Shown here: positions 51,601 through 64,000 of the stretch, piece by piece | Layout: the number at the start of each line of letters is the position of its first letter | Position numbering within the stretch: the stretch's first letter is position 1 | Assembly (NCBI GenBank): GCA_040437565.1 | Contig: JBDOQK010000048.1 | Coordinates: forward strand, 1-64,000 | Direction of reading: 5' to 3' | From: Albugo candida | Taxonomy: Eukaryota; Oomycota; Peronosporomycetes; Albuginales | Length of the DNA: 64,000 nt | Translations under genes and position numbers: made by a program | Notes under the pieces: generated by a model | Database searches by the model: none | What the model saw: only the letters and a program-made list of their open reading frames with translations | What the model was told of the DNA's origin: nothing

Positions 51601-54600
51601 TTGGAGCGTCCCCAATTCAAGAGATTCGACTCCGTGTGAGGATTTATTGAGTCATCCTTTCGAATCGCCGATCTAGTGATATAAAAAAGAGTAGTACCTG
51701 TCGGAGCCTCATACCATCTTGTCAATGCTGCTCCTCCTTCTAAATTTTCTTCATAAATGCAATCAAGCGATATGCCTCGTTCGGAATTGCTTTTATCAAC
51801 AAGCAAGCAGCTGTCAGCAATAGGGTTCATTTGCTTCCTCCACGGATACTGGTTCACGTGTTTTGTCGCATTGTAAGGCACAAAATTGCAATCGGGATGC
51901 GACTCGACCAGTTTGGATAGTATAAGATGAGAGCCATAACCTCGGCAATTAGAGAAAAAGGGAAGATACGGAATCGTCAAGTAGCTCGACTCATTAAGAT
52001 GTGTGTCCCACCAGTTGTCAGTATGCTGAATATTCCCAATTGCGTCTTTAATCGGATTGAGTCCAAAGTATTCGGTTGGTGGCACTCTTCGTATACCCAT
52101 TTGATCGTTTGAAATGCTCTGACCATTCATTGCTTCCTGTTGTGTGGTTCGAATGAAGCCGCGTTTCATTGGCAAAAGCGGATCCCCGACAAAAATGTCA
52201 CTAATACGATCAAGTAACAGCTTTGAAACAACTTTTGTTTCTGATTTAGTCTCTCCATCTTCCGTTTCCACCCGCTGTAATGTCTCGGGAAGATTCAATG
52301 GTAGCATCAAATTCTCAAAGCTACTCCGTTTAATGACACACAGTACCGAGTGACTTGATCGCACTTTTGGATTATAATCAGCTCTTGTTGGTGTGAATAT
52401 GTTCAGATCGATATGATGGGGAGCGAATCCTTGCAGGAAGTCCATCACATACAGACCGTGCAACAATTCCGCAACAACAAGTATCCTTGCTCTGGCCATT
52501 GCTGTAATACTAAATTGGATGTAGCCATGCTTGTTATCCGGTGACCCCAACTCAGAACTTTTTTCTTCAAAATAAGTAGGCATTGATAGCCGTTCACATT
52601 CACAACATCCACGTTGCGTTATCTCTTTTTTTAAGATATCATCAAATAATGTACGCTTCTCACAGAAATATGGCATGCTACCGCATACGGTGACATTCCT
52701 TTCGCTTTTCATGCATTCTTCATAAAATCTCATTCCTGTACGGCTGTCTTGACCCGGATAACTGCACGTCGGTGTAGCTGCCTTAAAATCACAAATGTAG
52801 CGTGGGGGACAAGGCTGGCAGTCCTGATAAATAGAAATATGATAATGGTCCAAATAAGTAAAGTTTTTGGTGAATTCTGTTGTGTTGATTGTGAATGTGG
52901 CAACTTGTAATTCTTCCAGACTGATGCCCTTGACTGTTCCAACAGGTTCAGACAGGTTTTCATGTAGTACGTTACTGCCAGTATTACCTGACGGAACCAA
53001 AGGGATGCGCCGCAGTACTTCAGTACCTGTTGTGAAACAATCATAAATATCATGAGAGCCAGCCGCCGATGATGTTCCATTCGGGCATTTGAGAAGAGAG
53101 GCACAAGAGCATGCATCCAACCGAATAGGGTTCGAGGAGTTTTTCACTTCGAAATTCACCATGTTTAAGGTCTCCTCTCCGTAGTGGTTGATGATATTGA
53201 CCGCATGGTAGAGATCATAGAGATAAGGATCGTTCCTCGAATTCGAGGATAGAACTAATTCTTGCTCTAGTCCAAATAATTCCAAAATCATGTTTTGGAG
53301 CTCTGAGTAAAGCCTAAACCTCTTAGTTTCTGTCCATGATGTTCGTAATTCAATACCGCCTTCTTCGATCAGAGCAGATATATTTCGCGTTACTCCGTCA
53401 CTTTCATTGTAGAAAAAGCACTGTCGCTGAATATTGACGGCCTTCTTTCGACCATACAACTCGGTGATCGGATTTACCTCATTTTCCGGGAAACCCTTGG
53501 GAAAAGTACACTTCCATAGCTCATAAACCCGATGCACCACCCTGATTTGACTTGCACAATCACATTCGCCTCGATATATTGCGAGTGCAACTTGTCTCCA
53601 CTTATGGTCACGAGCGCATCTAAAATTGTTAATAGTTGCTTCGCTTCTAGTGTATATACCTGAGGAACCAGGACTATTGATCGCCGTCGACTTATATATC
53701 AGTTCCAAATTCTGATCGACGCCATAGATACAGTGCAGGTCGTGAGATGAAAGAAGTCGAACAGTACCATCACTAAGATAGCTGGCATGACTTGTGTTGG
53801 AGTACGGATTGATTTGATTCGCATCCAACTGACGACGCAAACCATCATTGGCCATTAGACCAAGATATGGATTACTTGTACCTGTAGGACAGAAATATCC
53901 TTGAGGGCAAACGTTCTTATATTTCTGTGAGCTTGAGGTCCCTGGTGGGCAGAAATGGCCTGCAGGACACATTTCCGACAGCTCCCCATAGGGGGTTTCA
54001 AGCGTGATATCTGGAGTGGTGCCTGGACCGCATACATAACCACCAGGACAAGGATGGGATAAAGCATTTGATCCAGAAGTGCCGATGTCACAAACGTAAC
54101 CTTCTGGACAAGGCTGAGCCTGCGATACAATATCAGTCGCTGTTTTTTTGGATGAGATTCCTGAGTGACAAATGATATCAGCCTCACATGTGCCCGGAAA
54201 CCATTGATCCTTAAAGATATATCCACGGGTGCAATTCTTCGAAGCTAAATTGTTGGGTTTTGCGGATGCGATAGAGAGTGAGCCACGGTCAAACATGTTA
54301 CTTGCAGGATCTTGGCCGACATTACCGTAACCTTGATGCGGAACGCCTTTTTCGATCTCATGAAGCGGTCCATGATAATAAGCTATTCGCTGATATAGGA
54401 TCGAGCCTTCTGGCTGAGCATTTTTGTAGCATCGACCATCTCGCGAATAGAGAAAATGCGGACCTCTACCTTGTTCGTCTATCCAAGGCTCCAATAAAAC
54501 GCCGTAAAAATAAGTACTTCCTCGTTGTGAGCACTCTGCATAGGACAGATTTTCATGTATCGGAACATACTGATGAGGTAAATCGTTTGGGGAACATGGA

Positions 54601-57600
54601 TATATTGTGCCTTCATTCGGACACACAATGCCAGGAGGACATTTTATACATTCCTCAACCCCGCGCAGCTCCCAATTTTTGGACCATGTACCGGGAGGGC
54701 AAGGAAGACAAGATATACCATCAGATGATAAAGAGCTACGATACGTTCCTGGTAAGCAAATATCAGCTCGGATTGAGCCTTCGTTCTCGCAACTCGTTCC
54801 AGGGGGACAAGCAATGCAAGTTGAAGATTCTATGGTAGGAGCATAGTGGCCAGGTGAGCACGCTGTCGCCGTCGAAAGGCCCTCCAGAAGTGCATATTTA
54901 CCGGGCTGTGTTGGGATGGGGACAGCTGTTCCCACGGGGCAAATGAAGCCGGCAGGGCACAACCCTGATCCTTTTCGAGATACTGATGCAAGCTCACACA
55001 AAAAGCCAGCAGCACAGTGCTGCGCATACCGAAAATCCCCATCACGGATTTGGTCGGATATTGCACCTTTGAGACAGTAGGTGCCTGGTTTGCATGGGTA
55101 CGGCCGAAGACTAGTGTCGTTGCGAAACACATCGACAGTAGCAGTACCATTTGGACAATAATATCCAGCTGGACAAAGGTAATTTGGAGAGGTAAGCCCT
55201 CTTTTGCTACATACCATTCCTGGAGGGCAGATGGATGGTACAATTCGGTTGAAACCAGGACAAATGTAGCCAACGGGACACAGCGTGCATGCTTCTTGAC
55301 TGAGCATGCCATTAAATGTTCCAGGAAGACATGAAATCGGTGATTTTAATCCAGTACGAGGGCAATACGTACCAGCAGGACAAGCGATTTTATCTCCAAA
55401 TGGACAGTAAAACCCTACTGCGCAACCTCCCCAGCCATGAGGACTTTCACTACCCTCTGGGCAATACATGCCATCAAAGCAAGGTCGAGGCAGTGTAAAT
55501 AGATTCATCACAGAATTGTTGCCTGGTGATCCTTCATGGCAGTACATGCCGCTTGGACACGGTAAAGGCTGTTGGAGAGCTTGTAGATTTTTGAACATAG
55601 CTTGGTTGTTCGTCATACGTCGAATGTCGTATAAAAAGTAGTGCAAAGGAGAAGTACACTGGTCTTTTAGACAAAAACGGCCTCGTTTAGCTTTAAAGAT
55701 GGATTCTGATGACAGGGGAACTTCCCTAGAGTCCATCCAAAATCGAGCTGGTTGATCACTGAGCTGTAAACCAAAGTCATCTGTCGCATTATTCCAACAG
55801 CCACTCTTGCGTGTCCTAAGACGATAATATGGGTCAGGACTGTTTATAACCGCAACTGAGCTCTTTTGTGCTGCAATAATCGATGAAACAATCGAACGCG
55901 AAATGCAGCCTGAAACGGATGTTGCTGTACCCTCCAGACAGAAATGTCCCTTAGGACAAAGCTGTGATGCTACTCTAATCTCGGGTATATCGCAAACATA
56001 CCCAGCTGGGCATATCTGTGGGACGTGCATACCAAAGTTCGGGCAGTGATAACCGATCGGGCACCGAAGGCATGCAGATGCACTAGAAGACGACTGATAC
56101 GTTCCCGGTGGGCAAAGGGTGAAATTACGATTACCCTCTCCTGGGCAGTAAGCTCCTTTGGGACAGTTGATTCCTTGACCATTCACATGAAGAGGACAAT
56201 ACATCCCTGACGGGCAAGGTCCAAGCAGGTCCATGACTTGAAAACTCGATGTGAAGTCGATACCATTCACGGAAATCTCAACATATACGTTGCTGGCATG
56301 CAATAACTGTGATCGGTTTTTGTCGGCAATAATTCCTTGAATCGGTCGAAAATCATTTATTATGCAGAGCATGAGATTTGGTGTGATAAAAACCGCATCA
56401 ACGAGCTCGATTCCCACTCGGCATACTAACGTAGTCACATTGATGAAATTAAACCCTTGGATGAAAAGACTCAACTCTGGGACATCATAAACCTGAGGTG
56501 GATATATTGATGTAACATTGGGATCCTCGTAGTAAATGAACTCCAGACCACTTTGACTGAATTCTAATCCGTTATTGGAAACATCAATGCTCACTGCAGA
56601 AAGCTGATAATGAGGATAAGTTTGGGCTTCTGAGGGTTTAAGACCAGTACGAGTCTCATCAGATGAAAATGGTCCGGTCCGAGCTCCGATAGAAGTATAC
56701 TCTAGTCCTCTACTATGTTCAGAAATGGGCGGCGAGGTGCATGTCATCTTGTAAGGACTCCTATAGGCTCCTGGAGTCACCGTGAAACCGAATCGGCATG
56801 AAAGGGAAGAATCATTGACAAAATCCTGACCATGTATTGTGACAGTTGTGCCTGCACGTCGGGCAGGCCCCATGACTGGAAAAATGTCTTTCATGATCAG
56901 TGTACGATAGTATAAGAATGTCAAGCCTTGAGAGGTAAAATCCAATCGATTAGTGGTGATTTCGAGGGAAAGTAAGCCTGCACGGGATACTTTTGGTGCT
57001 TTACACTGAATTTGATTCGACTGTACCCAGCTTCCCAATACTATCTGGTCCCCAAATCTGCAATGAAGTTCATCGGAAGTATCCTCGAAGAACGGACCGC
57101 CGAAAATATCAACTATATAGCCCCCGTCAATAGACCCTGAAGATGGGAAAATGTCACGTATGATCACGGGTTTGTCGTAAGTGAAAATTGCTTGATCTAA
57201 TACATTCATATGGCTGGCAATAGTAAAGCTGTCCAGTGTAATGGTAACTGGTATATGAATTCTTTCTTCATCGTCGTCGAAATCTATGAAGAGCCGCGGA
57301 GAAATGCATGATATTTGAGTAAAACTCTGATACACTGCTGGTACTCTCATTTCATATTCATTTCCGAAACAGCAAGTGAGATGCGACGAATTAGGAATGT
57401 TACTGCCCATCACGACTACATTTGTGCCACCTTGGAATGGACCATGTGTTGTGTTGAGGCTATGTACTTCTATGAATGGAAGGTAGCGGTATAGGACACC
57501 GCTTCTTGAGAAGTCCTGCATATTCGATGATACCTCGACGGGGACCAAGAGTCCGTCTCTGGATAAGCCTTCTTGTGTGGTTATCAAAGCTACACTTACA

Positions 57601-60600
57601 TTGCTTCCTTTCAAATCTCCTCCGATGACATTGAGCGATATATCTTGCGCAAGTGCTGGGGTATATGTCAAATGCCAAACATGGTGCAGGTTAGCGGCGA
57701 CAATCGTAGTAGAGACGCTTAAATGTTCCAAATCAGGTAGAGTGGCAAGGTGTTCCTTCAAAATTGCATCGGTAGCATTGTAGGATATATAGGCGGTACG
57801 AGCATGGAGACAATCTTTTCCCTCAACGATGTCGGTGCAACGCTTTCCAGCAGAGGTCAATTCTAACTGAAAGTTTCCGGAAAGCGCCATTGTAGTGGCC
57901 GGATGTCTTGTTATTGTGACTATAAGCCCAATGTGCAACGGTTCATTTTCGGCGAACTTCAGCGAAATTGGAGGTGCATCTTGCAGATAGTCATGAAATA
58001 ATACAAGCCAAATGTATCCAAATCCATTGCTACAATCGATACGTTCCACCATCAGATTACCACTATACACAGTCAAAATAGAGCCTTTGAATTCACTTGC
58101 ATTGGCACGCGTATTGATTTGAGTTGTTGCGGAAGTGCTATTCAGTACAATTGTAAAGCTAGCATGTGGAGACGCAAACGCGCCGCAAATAGACACGCTT
58201 TGTATTTCGTTGTGCGCTCCATTCGCCTCAACCCGAGAGCTAACATTAATACGGCTTCCTTGCAAATTTGAACCATCGAGAACTACTGGCGCCAGCAGGC
58301 TTTGTGACACTTGATGCTGAACGGAAATCCATAGGGACGACAACGAGATTCTCAATTCGCACCAATTTTCGCCGTCAAATTTCTCTACAAAAACCTGCCC
58401 TTGAGATGATAACGATTCCAATGTAGAGATAATTTCTGACTCGGTCACATACCGAAGATGCATTTCTGGGCTTTTGCGATTTTGGTAAGAAAGACTAAAT
58501 GTACCACCCAGGTGAGCATTTTCTCTCGATAGTACATCATTACTAATGCTTATATTTGACTCTTTGAGGTTTGCATCAAGTTCTGGGACAAGTTCATGTT
58601 CCGAGCTTGAGTAGGGAAATGTAATATTCCAGTACAATTCTTGCCATGGACCTTGTCCAAACGATCGAGTGACGTTCACATGATTTCCAGCAAATATTCC
58701 ATATGAGTTCAAGGCTTTCATCATTCCATGTGCTGAAATATTCCATGGGAGGTTGGGAGTGTAATTGGTATTATAATTCAAACGGAACGTTCCTACGGTT
58801 GATCTAGTTGCATTTTGTAATGTCTGGGACGAATTGACAAGTTTTGATGAGTCGCTGTCGAATAGTATTAGCTGAACTTGCTCCAAGTCATCACACTCCA
58901 CAATTGATTCTCTATTTGGAGATCTGAAGTCAGCAAACGTTAGTGTCCATGTAACTCCACGAATCGATACATCAGTGCTTTGGTCAATTGTCAAGTTCTT
59001 AGTTCCATCGAGTCGACCGCTTGCGTGAAGTATTTGAAAAACGGCTTCCTTCAGTGAATCGATTGTTATATTTGTGAAAAGTGGCTCCGTCACTGCATTT
59101 TGATATCGCAGATAGAAATGATCATACACGACATTTTCCGCCATTGCGCTCAATACTTTTGTTTGATTGTCGTTTTCTCCGAGAGAAATGGTATCAAATT
59201 GCAATAATGCGAGCTGATCACCAGTATGGGTATTGATTTCGACTTTCCACGATCTTGCCTCGTTTCCGATTCGTAAATCCGAAACCTGAGCTACTCGCAT
59301 ACCAGGAAAATCCATCAGCAATTGGTCCAGAGAGGCTTTGATCGCATGACCGTTGTCATCAAATGGAATGTTGACAGGGCTCCATACGTCTTTGAGGCCT
59401 AATCGAAAAACTGGTAAAATTGGAGTTCCGACTCCTTTTCTTAACTCCACAACTGTTTGTGATTGTCCGCAGTTCATCTCTGGAACGTCTCCTGGCCAGC
59501 TTAGAAAAGTGATTTGCCACGCAGTACGACCGGTGGGAGTATTACCAATTGCAACGTCGATTTCTCCGAAACCTCCTAGCAACATCATTTGCTCAAATTT
59601 GTCACTATTTGAGTCGAACGGTATCGGTCCTGAGCTATGATTATGCACATCACATCTAAAGTGCCCACTACTGAGGGTAGTTGTCACTTGTTGCACTTCA
59701 CTTTTGCTTCCAGCACTGACTAAATTGATCAAGATACGTCCATTTCCACTTGCAAGGTTACCTACTTGTGGCAGTATTGTTCTGACTCTATTTGGTAATG
59801 CTGGAAATTCGACGATCCATTCGATTTCCCCGTTGAGATTTTGTGTTTTTCGACTGAGAATACTAATTTTTTTTGCTGGAAACACAGTATCTTCTAGTGC
59901 TGACAGTAGTTCTTCTGCAGAAGCATCATAAAGTATCGATAGGGAATCAGCGTTGTCGATGTTCAATTTGAAACTACCAGAAAGCGGTTGACTGAGGCCT
60001 TTCACCAGTTCCACCACTTCGATCTGCAAATCATTCGTACGTGAATCCTGTAATGACACATTGCGTACTATTAGATCCGGAACATCGCCCCGTTTCTCTA
60101 AGAACTCGATCTCCCAAGTGCAGGATCCTGTAATTGCTGAGATTGTTGATTTGCTTACTTTGACATTGCCAGCCGTTTCGAGCATCTCAATTGCGTACTC
60201 GACTTCGTCTGAAGTAGAATACGCATACAAGTGAATTGTCTCTTGACCTTGCATCTCAAGTTTGAACACTCCACCAATATAGGATGAAGACCACATACTA
60301 ATTATTTGGATCTCATTGCGTATGCTCAGCGGTGCTTGTGTCTTGATTGAAATAATCTCACCGTTTGGACCATTATCCGGGATTTGAAATGTGATTAATT
60401 GCACAGTTGTGTGTTCTTCACTATACACCATCAAACGCTGTATCTCCGGACTACGGACGGAATTAGAACGAAGTCGAATCTGCTGCACAGATGGTACGAA
60501 AGGGTCTGATTCGATTCGAATTCGCATCACATGCGGCAAGAAACTGGATGCCTGGATGTGTAGCTCCTGAACAATTTGCAAATCTACCAAAGGCGGAGAA

Positions 60601-63600
60601 GTGCATGCGAGTGAGTGTGGTGAAAATCGCTTTGCTTCGACAGTTGAACGACCAAAACGACAATAAAACTTGTCTCCGGTTGTATCATAAAACTCTTCTC
60701 CCTCTATCAGAACCTTCTGTCCTCCTCCCACAGGTCCTGAATCTGGATCTAGGCTCAGCACATGCAAAGGAATAACGAACCAGAACATTGACCGAGCCAT
60801 AATAAAGTTGTCAAGTCCATGCGATAATTTCACCACCACAGGACCATCTTTAGAGGATTGTGGTGTGCGGCATGTAATGTGACTAGCATTAAAAACCTCT
60901 GAGTTTGTAAGAGGCAATTCTCCAAATTGGCACTGGTATGAGATATTGGCATCATACTCGAAATGAGACATATAAACGAGCGTTCCACCTTCAATTGTTC
61001 CATGAGACGGAGACAACTGCATATGATTGTTCAGCCCGTCCATTGTGTAAACAAAGTCTCCTGCATATAAGTCAAAATCCAAACCATTGCTCGATATATA
61101 TATTGGCTTTGTGTACTCAGAAATATCTGCAGATACTTCAACGATCGGTGGCGATGTGCACAGCAAAATTGATTCTGACACAAGCTTTGCTGTTGTTACG
61201 GTGTCACCAAATTTGCACTTGAAAATACTTTCTGATGCTTCCATTGCAGATACGCTCGTGTTTTGTATTGACAACGTGAGTACCACATGAGTGAGACCCG
61301 TCACAGGTCCCCGCATGGGAGCAGCATGCACAACCTGTAATGGCATCACGTAGCGAAATGGTAAACTATGCATACTAAAGTCTTGAGCGTCATTATGGCT
61401 GAGCCGTACTTCCACAATGCTATCCGCACCCTCATCAATGATGTTGATATCTGTAAAAATGCCCACACCCTTTAAATCTTCGCCTAAGATATGTAAACTG
61501 CTCACAGTGCTCTCTGGAATAGCGCTTTCTGATTGTATCCTCCATCGTGACCCATTTCGACTCTCCGTGTCGTTATAATTGCTTCGAGTTACGTCCACGG
61601 ACCTTGCATCAAATAAATTTTGTAGCTCTCGCTTCAACAAATTCCCTTCGTCATCGACCGAAACCGTACTCGTCAGTCCCGATTTTGTTTGCAATTGAAA
61701 CGATCCCCTCAATGAAGCGACCTCCCCTTCTTGCAATGTTTTCACACAGGCGGTGATACCGTGCCCTACTAGCTGGCTTGTATCTACCGTAAGCAGTGGC
61801 ACATCTTCAAGAACATCCGAAAATTCAACTCGCCATTCGGTTCCATTTTCAATTGTTCTTTGCTCAACGTTCTTGATACCTCTTTCAGGTAATATGTCGG
61901 ATAATCGAAGCGCGCGCAATGCATTTAAAACGACAGCATCAGTAGCATTCGCATAATAAATCGAAAGTGATTGTTGATCCTTTAAGGTAGATCCTAGTCG
62001 AAAAAATCCTTTCATTATCGTTCCTCGAAATGTATCGTAGAAAATCTCGGCCTTCCCACTAACTCCATCAACCACTGCATCCTGGAGATATATTCTGTCT
62101 CCGCTCCCGTCCAGGACCGAAAATGTGATGTTCCAAACGACTTTGGAAGTGGTAAATTTGCTCACTTTGATCGGGTACAAGCCCAAACCTTTAGAAATTG
62201 CTTCATGCAGATCATCGGTATTTGCATCGATGCTAACTTTAGCCCATCTCGATGCATTTGTCGTCAATCCAAGAGTAATCTCCCCGGTTGTCTCGGCCGC
62301 GGCTCCCGATATACGCATAACACTTTTCGATACTTCTGAAGTTGAACTGAGATTATCATCGACAATTCTGAGCATTTTCCGCTCACTTGCATCCAGATCA
62401 AATGTGATATCCCAACAGAAACCATAATAATTTGGCACATACGACCTAGAGACATTGACATTTAAAGCCCCCTCTATTGATCCCAATATATCTCGAAGCT
62501 CCAAGGCGCGAATCATAGAACTCAACACGGGCGTTACACTCAGTCCATACGCCAAGACAAAATGGCCAGATATGGGGCTCTGAGAGGATATTATTATTCG
62601 TTGAACTTCCATGACCTTATCTTGTTGTGGAATGTGTATTGATACGACAGGTTGTGACAAATTACTCTGAAGCAGTTTTATTGACTGAATCTCACTTCGA
62701 ATTGGTTTTTTCGCTCCATCTTGTAAAGTGTGCACATGAACTCTGGCCCCTTCGTCATTACTTATCAGAAGCTGATTATCTGACATCAACATATCGATGT
62801 TTCCAGCCGTGGGTTGAAATGTCACTGTCCAAGAGTAACAAGAATGATCGTACGGATCGGATCGAGTTATGGCCATGACCGGAAGAAACTCGGACAGGAT
62901 GCTGAACATAGAATTTCGGGTCCCATCCATACCCGGAGCATCATATGCGATATACCTTGACCAACGTATACCGGTCCCGACGCTATTTGTTGATCCTAGC
63001 GAAAAGTATCCACTCAAATCCGAGCCTCGTGATTTTAGATGTGTTGATATCACCTGTACTTCCGATCGTGCGATAAACGCCGCGATGACGATTTCGAATA
63101 TAGTTGGTCTCAGGGTACTAGAAGGAGTATAACAGCGAACTGAGGTGCTTGACTGTTGGTAGGCAGGCACCACAAAGTTTCGTGAGCGTCTGTGGCCAAA
63201 TTGGCAGTGTGTAATGCGTAGTCCTCTCTCAGTTGAGTGGTAGTCAACCACGGTCGCGGTGCCACCGTTGAAGGGACCCGATTGAGGATTTATTTTCCGT
63301 AATTCAATCTCCGGGTAATAATTGAAACGAGTTGAATTTGGTATCGGAATAAAGTCTTTGTTATTGTTTGAGATTCTGAGGCTTGCCCACCCTTTTGCCC
63401 GATAAAGCTCCGCATTACTACAGGTGGAATTGCACCAATGTCCTAGAATTGAAGGGGCTTTACAAACGACCGAATTGCTTGATAGAAAAATCCCTTTTCC
63501 AACGCTAGTCGACGTATAATTCCTTGCAGGAGTATTGATTGACCACGAGCAGCTTAACATGGATGAATTGATAAAGTTGGTGCCTTGTATAGTTACTGAC

Positions 63601-64000
63601 GAGCCCCCATGACTCGATCCTGAATTTGGATAAATAAAACTCTTCAGAATGATTTCTTCGTAATAAGTGAAAATTGCTGTTCCAATAGATTCAAGACCAG
63701 CATCTGCTGAGTGCCCATCAAAGAACATTCGCAGTGCTACGTACACGGATCGTACCGCTGTAGATGGAGGACTTGTGCAACTCACAGCGGTGGCATTCAA
63801 AAAGAACGCATCGGAAATTGTTTGTCCAAAGACACACATAAGGCGCGACTCTGAAGTAAACCACTCCCCCCTGAGTATTATAGGAGTTCCGCCTCTTGTT
63901 GGACCGATGTTAGGTTGTACATCCCAAACGGTAGGATTACGTACATATTGATACGTGAGTCGGTTTTGCGCGACGTCTTGTCCATTATACAACACTTCTA
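48695..64000 (-). CDS. Giant IPT/TIG, Cys-rich, polytopic membrane protein (partial, 5' end beyond window)
   Basis: Two exons: 64,000-51,207 (open at the window edge) and 51,145-48,695, joined by a 61-nt phase-0 intron (GTAAGT..GTAG). At least 5,080 residues are encoded here. From the N-terminal side come IPT/TIG domains (PNIGPTRGGTPIILRG, YPNSGSSHGGSSVTIQG, NPQSGPFNGGTATV), then a long array of ~100-residue modules (63,050-57,850), mixed with and followed by more IPT/TIG copies (FPSSGSIDGGYIVDIFG, PARRAGTTVTIHG). Next is a GCC2/GCC3 (ephrin-receptor-like) cysteine-rich region (56,220-53,850) full of CPPGTY/CPAGYYCP motifs, then ~900 residues of mostly extracellular sequence. About ten hydrophobic segments follow from HIYLIMFLLVGLLTALMG to the LIVPLMVGVCWCIH region, with a long cytosolic tail. 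The architecture says cell-surface receptor or adhesion protein. The partner is unknown, and no channel or kinase signature was seen. Confidence 0.8.

Noticed and set aside
63993-64000. Start codon of the giant protein inside the window
   Set aside because: The codon at 63,995 is GTG and the frame stays open to the window edge, so the true start lies outside.

Overview
The window looks like nuclear DNA of a small-genome stramenopile. An oomycete is most likely, and a white-rust (Albugo-like) genome would fit, but that is inferred and was not tested. The reasons are very short introns (about 40-70 nt with GT..AG ends), genes packed tens to a few hundred bases apart on both strands, a p25-alpha (TPPP-like) protein, very large multi-domain proteins, and transposon families of the kind found in oomycetes. 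Thirteen runs of exactly 100 N mark scaffold gaps. At least eight are flanked by a direct duplication ending exactly at the gap edge, so they look like unmerged contig overlaps and break several genes artificially.

Positions 1-21,500 are a transposon island with no confident host gene. In order it holds an exon-like scrap and unrecognised relic sequence (1-3,000), a LINE endonuclease fragment, a Tc1/mariner relic, a Mutator-like element (MULE) carrying a Ulp1-like protease segment, a second MULE family with doubled terminal repeats that has itself been invaded by a smaller TIR element, a short MULE derivative with a 9-bp target duplication inside a dispersed repeat, a LINE relic, a second copy of the small TIR element, a fossil Ty1/copia LTR element inserted at the very end of that copy, a deletion derivative of the second MULE with an 8-bp target duplication, and a 1.1-kb element with long TIRs.

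From 21,566 the window becomes gene-dense. The order is Tel2/TELO2 (+), an unidentified multi-exon gene (-), a small PH protein (+), a 2,630-residue GAF/SAM/IQ protein (-), glutamine:fructose-6-phosphate amidotransferase with a mitochondrial-like leader (+), a tandem-PH protein (+), 3-hydroxyisobutyryl-CoA hydrolase (+), a p25-alpha protein (+), the PP2A scaffold subunit A (+), the PdxT/SNO glutaminase subunit of PLP synthase (-), a WD40 protein (+), and a giant receptor-like membrane protein of more than 5,000 residues (-) that runs off the right edge.

The genes do not form one pathway; they are housekeeping, signalling and surface functions packed together. The strongest leads are: (i) the amidotransferase, whose catalytic cysteine lies at residue 100 with no methionine in front of it, so a leader must be cut off to expose it; (ii) the giant IPT/TIG + repeated beta-module + cysteine-rich + polytopic membrane protein; (iii) the GAF-repeat/IQ protein; and (iv) the nested MULE families. 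Splice junctions were derived by hand from frame, homology and GT..AG consensus; where exon lengths sum to a whole number of codons this is stated.
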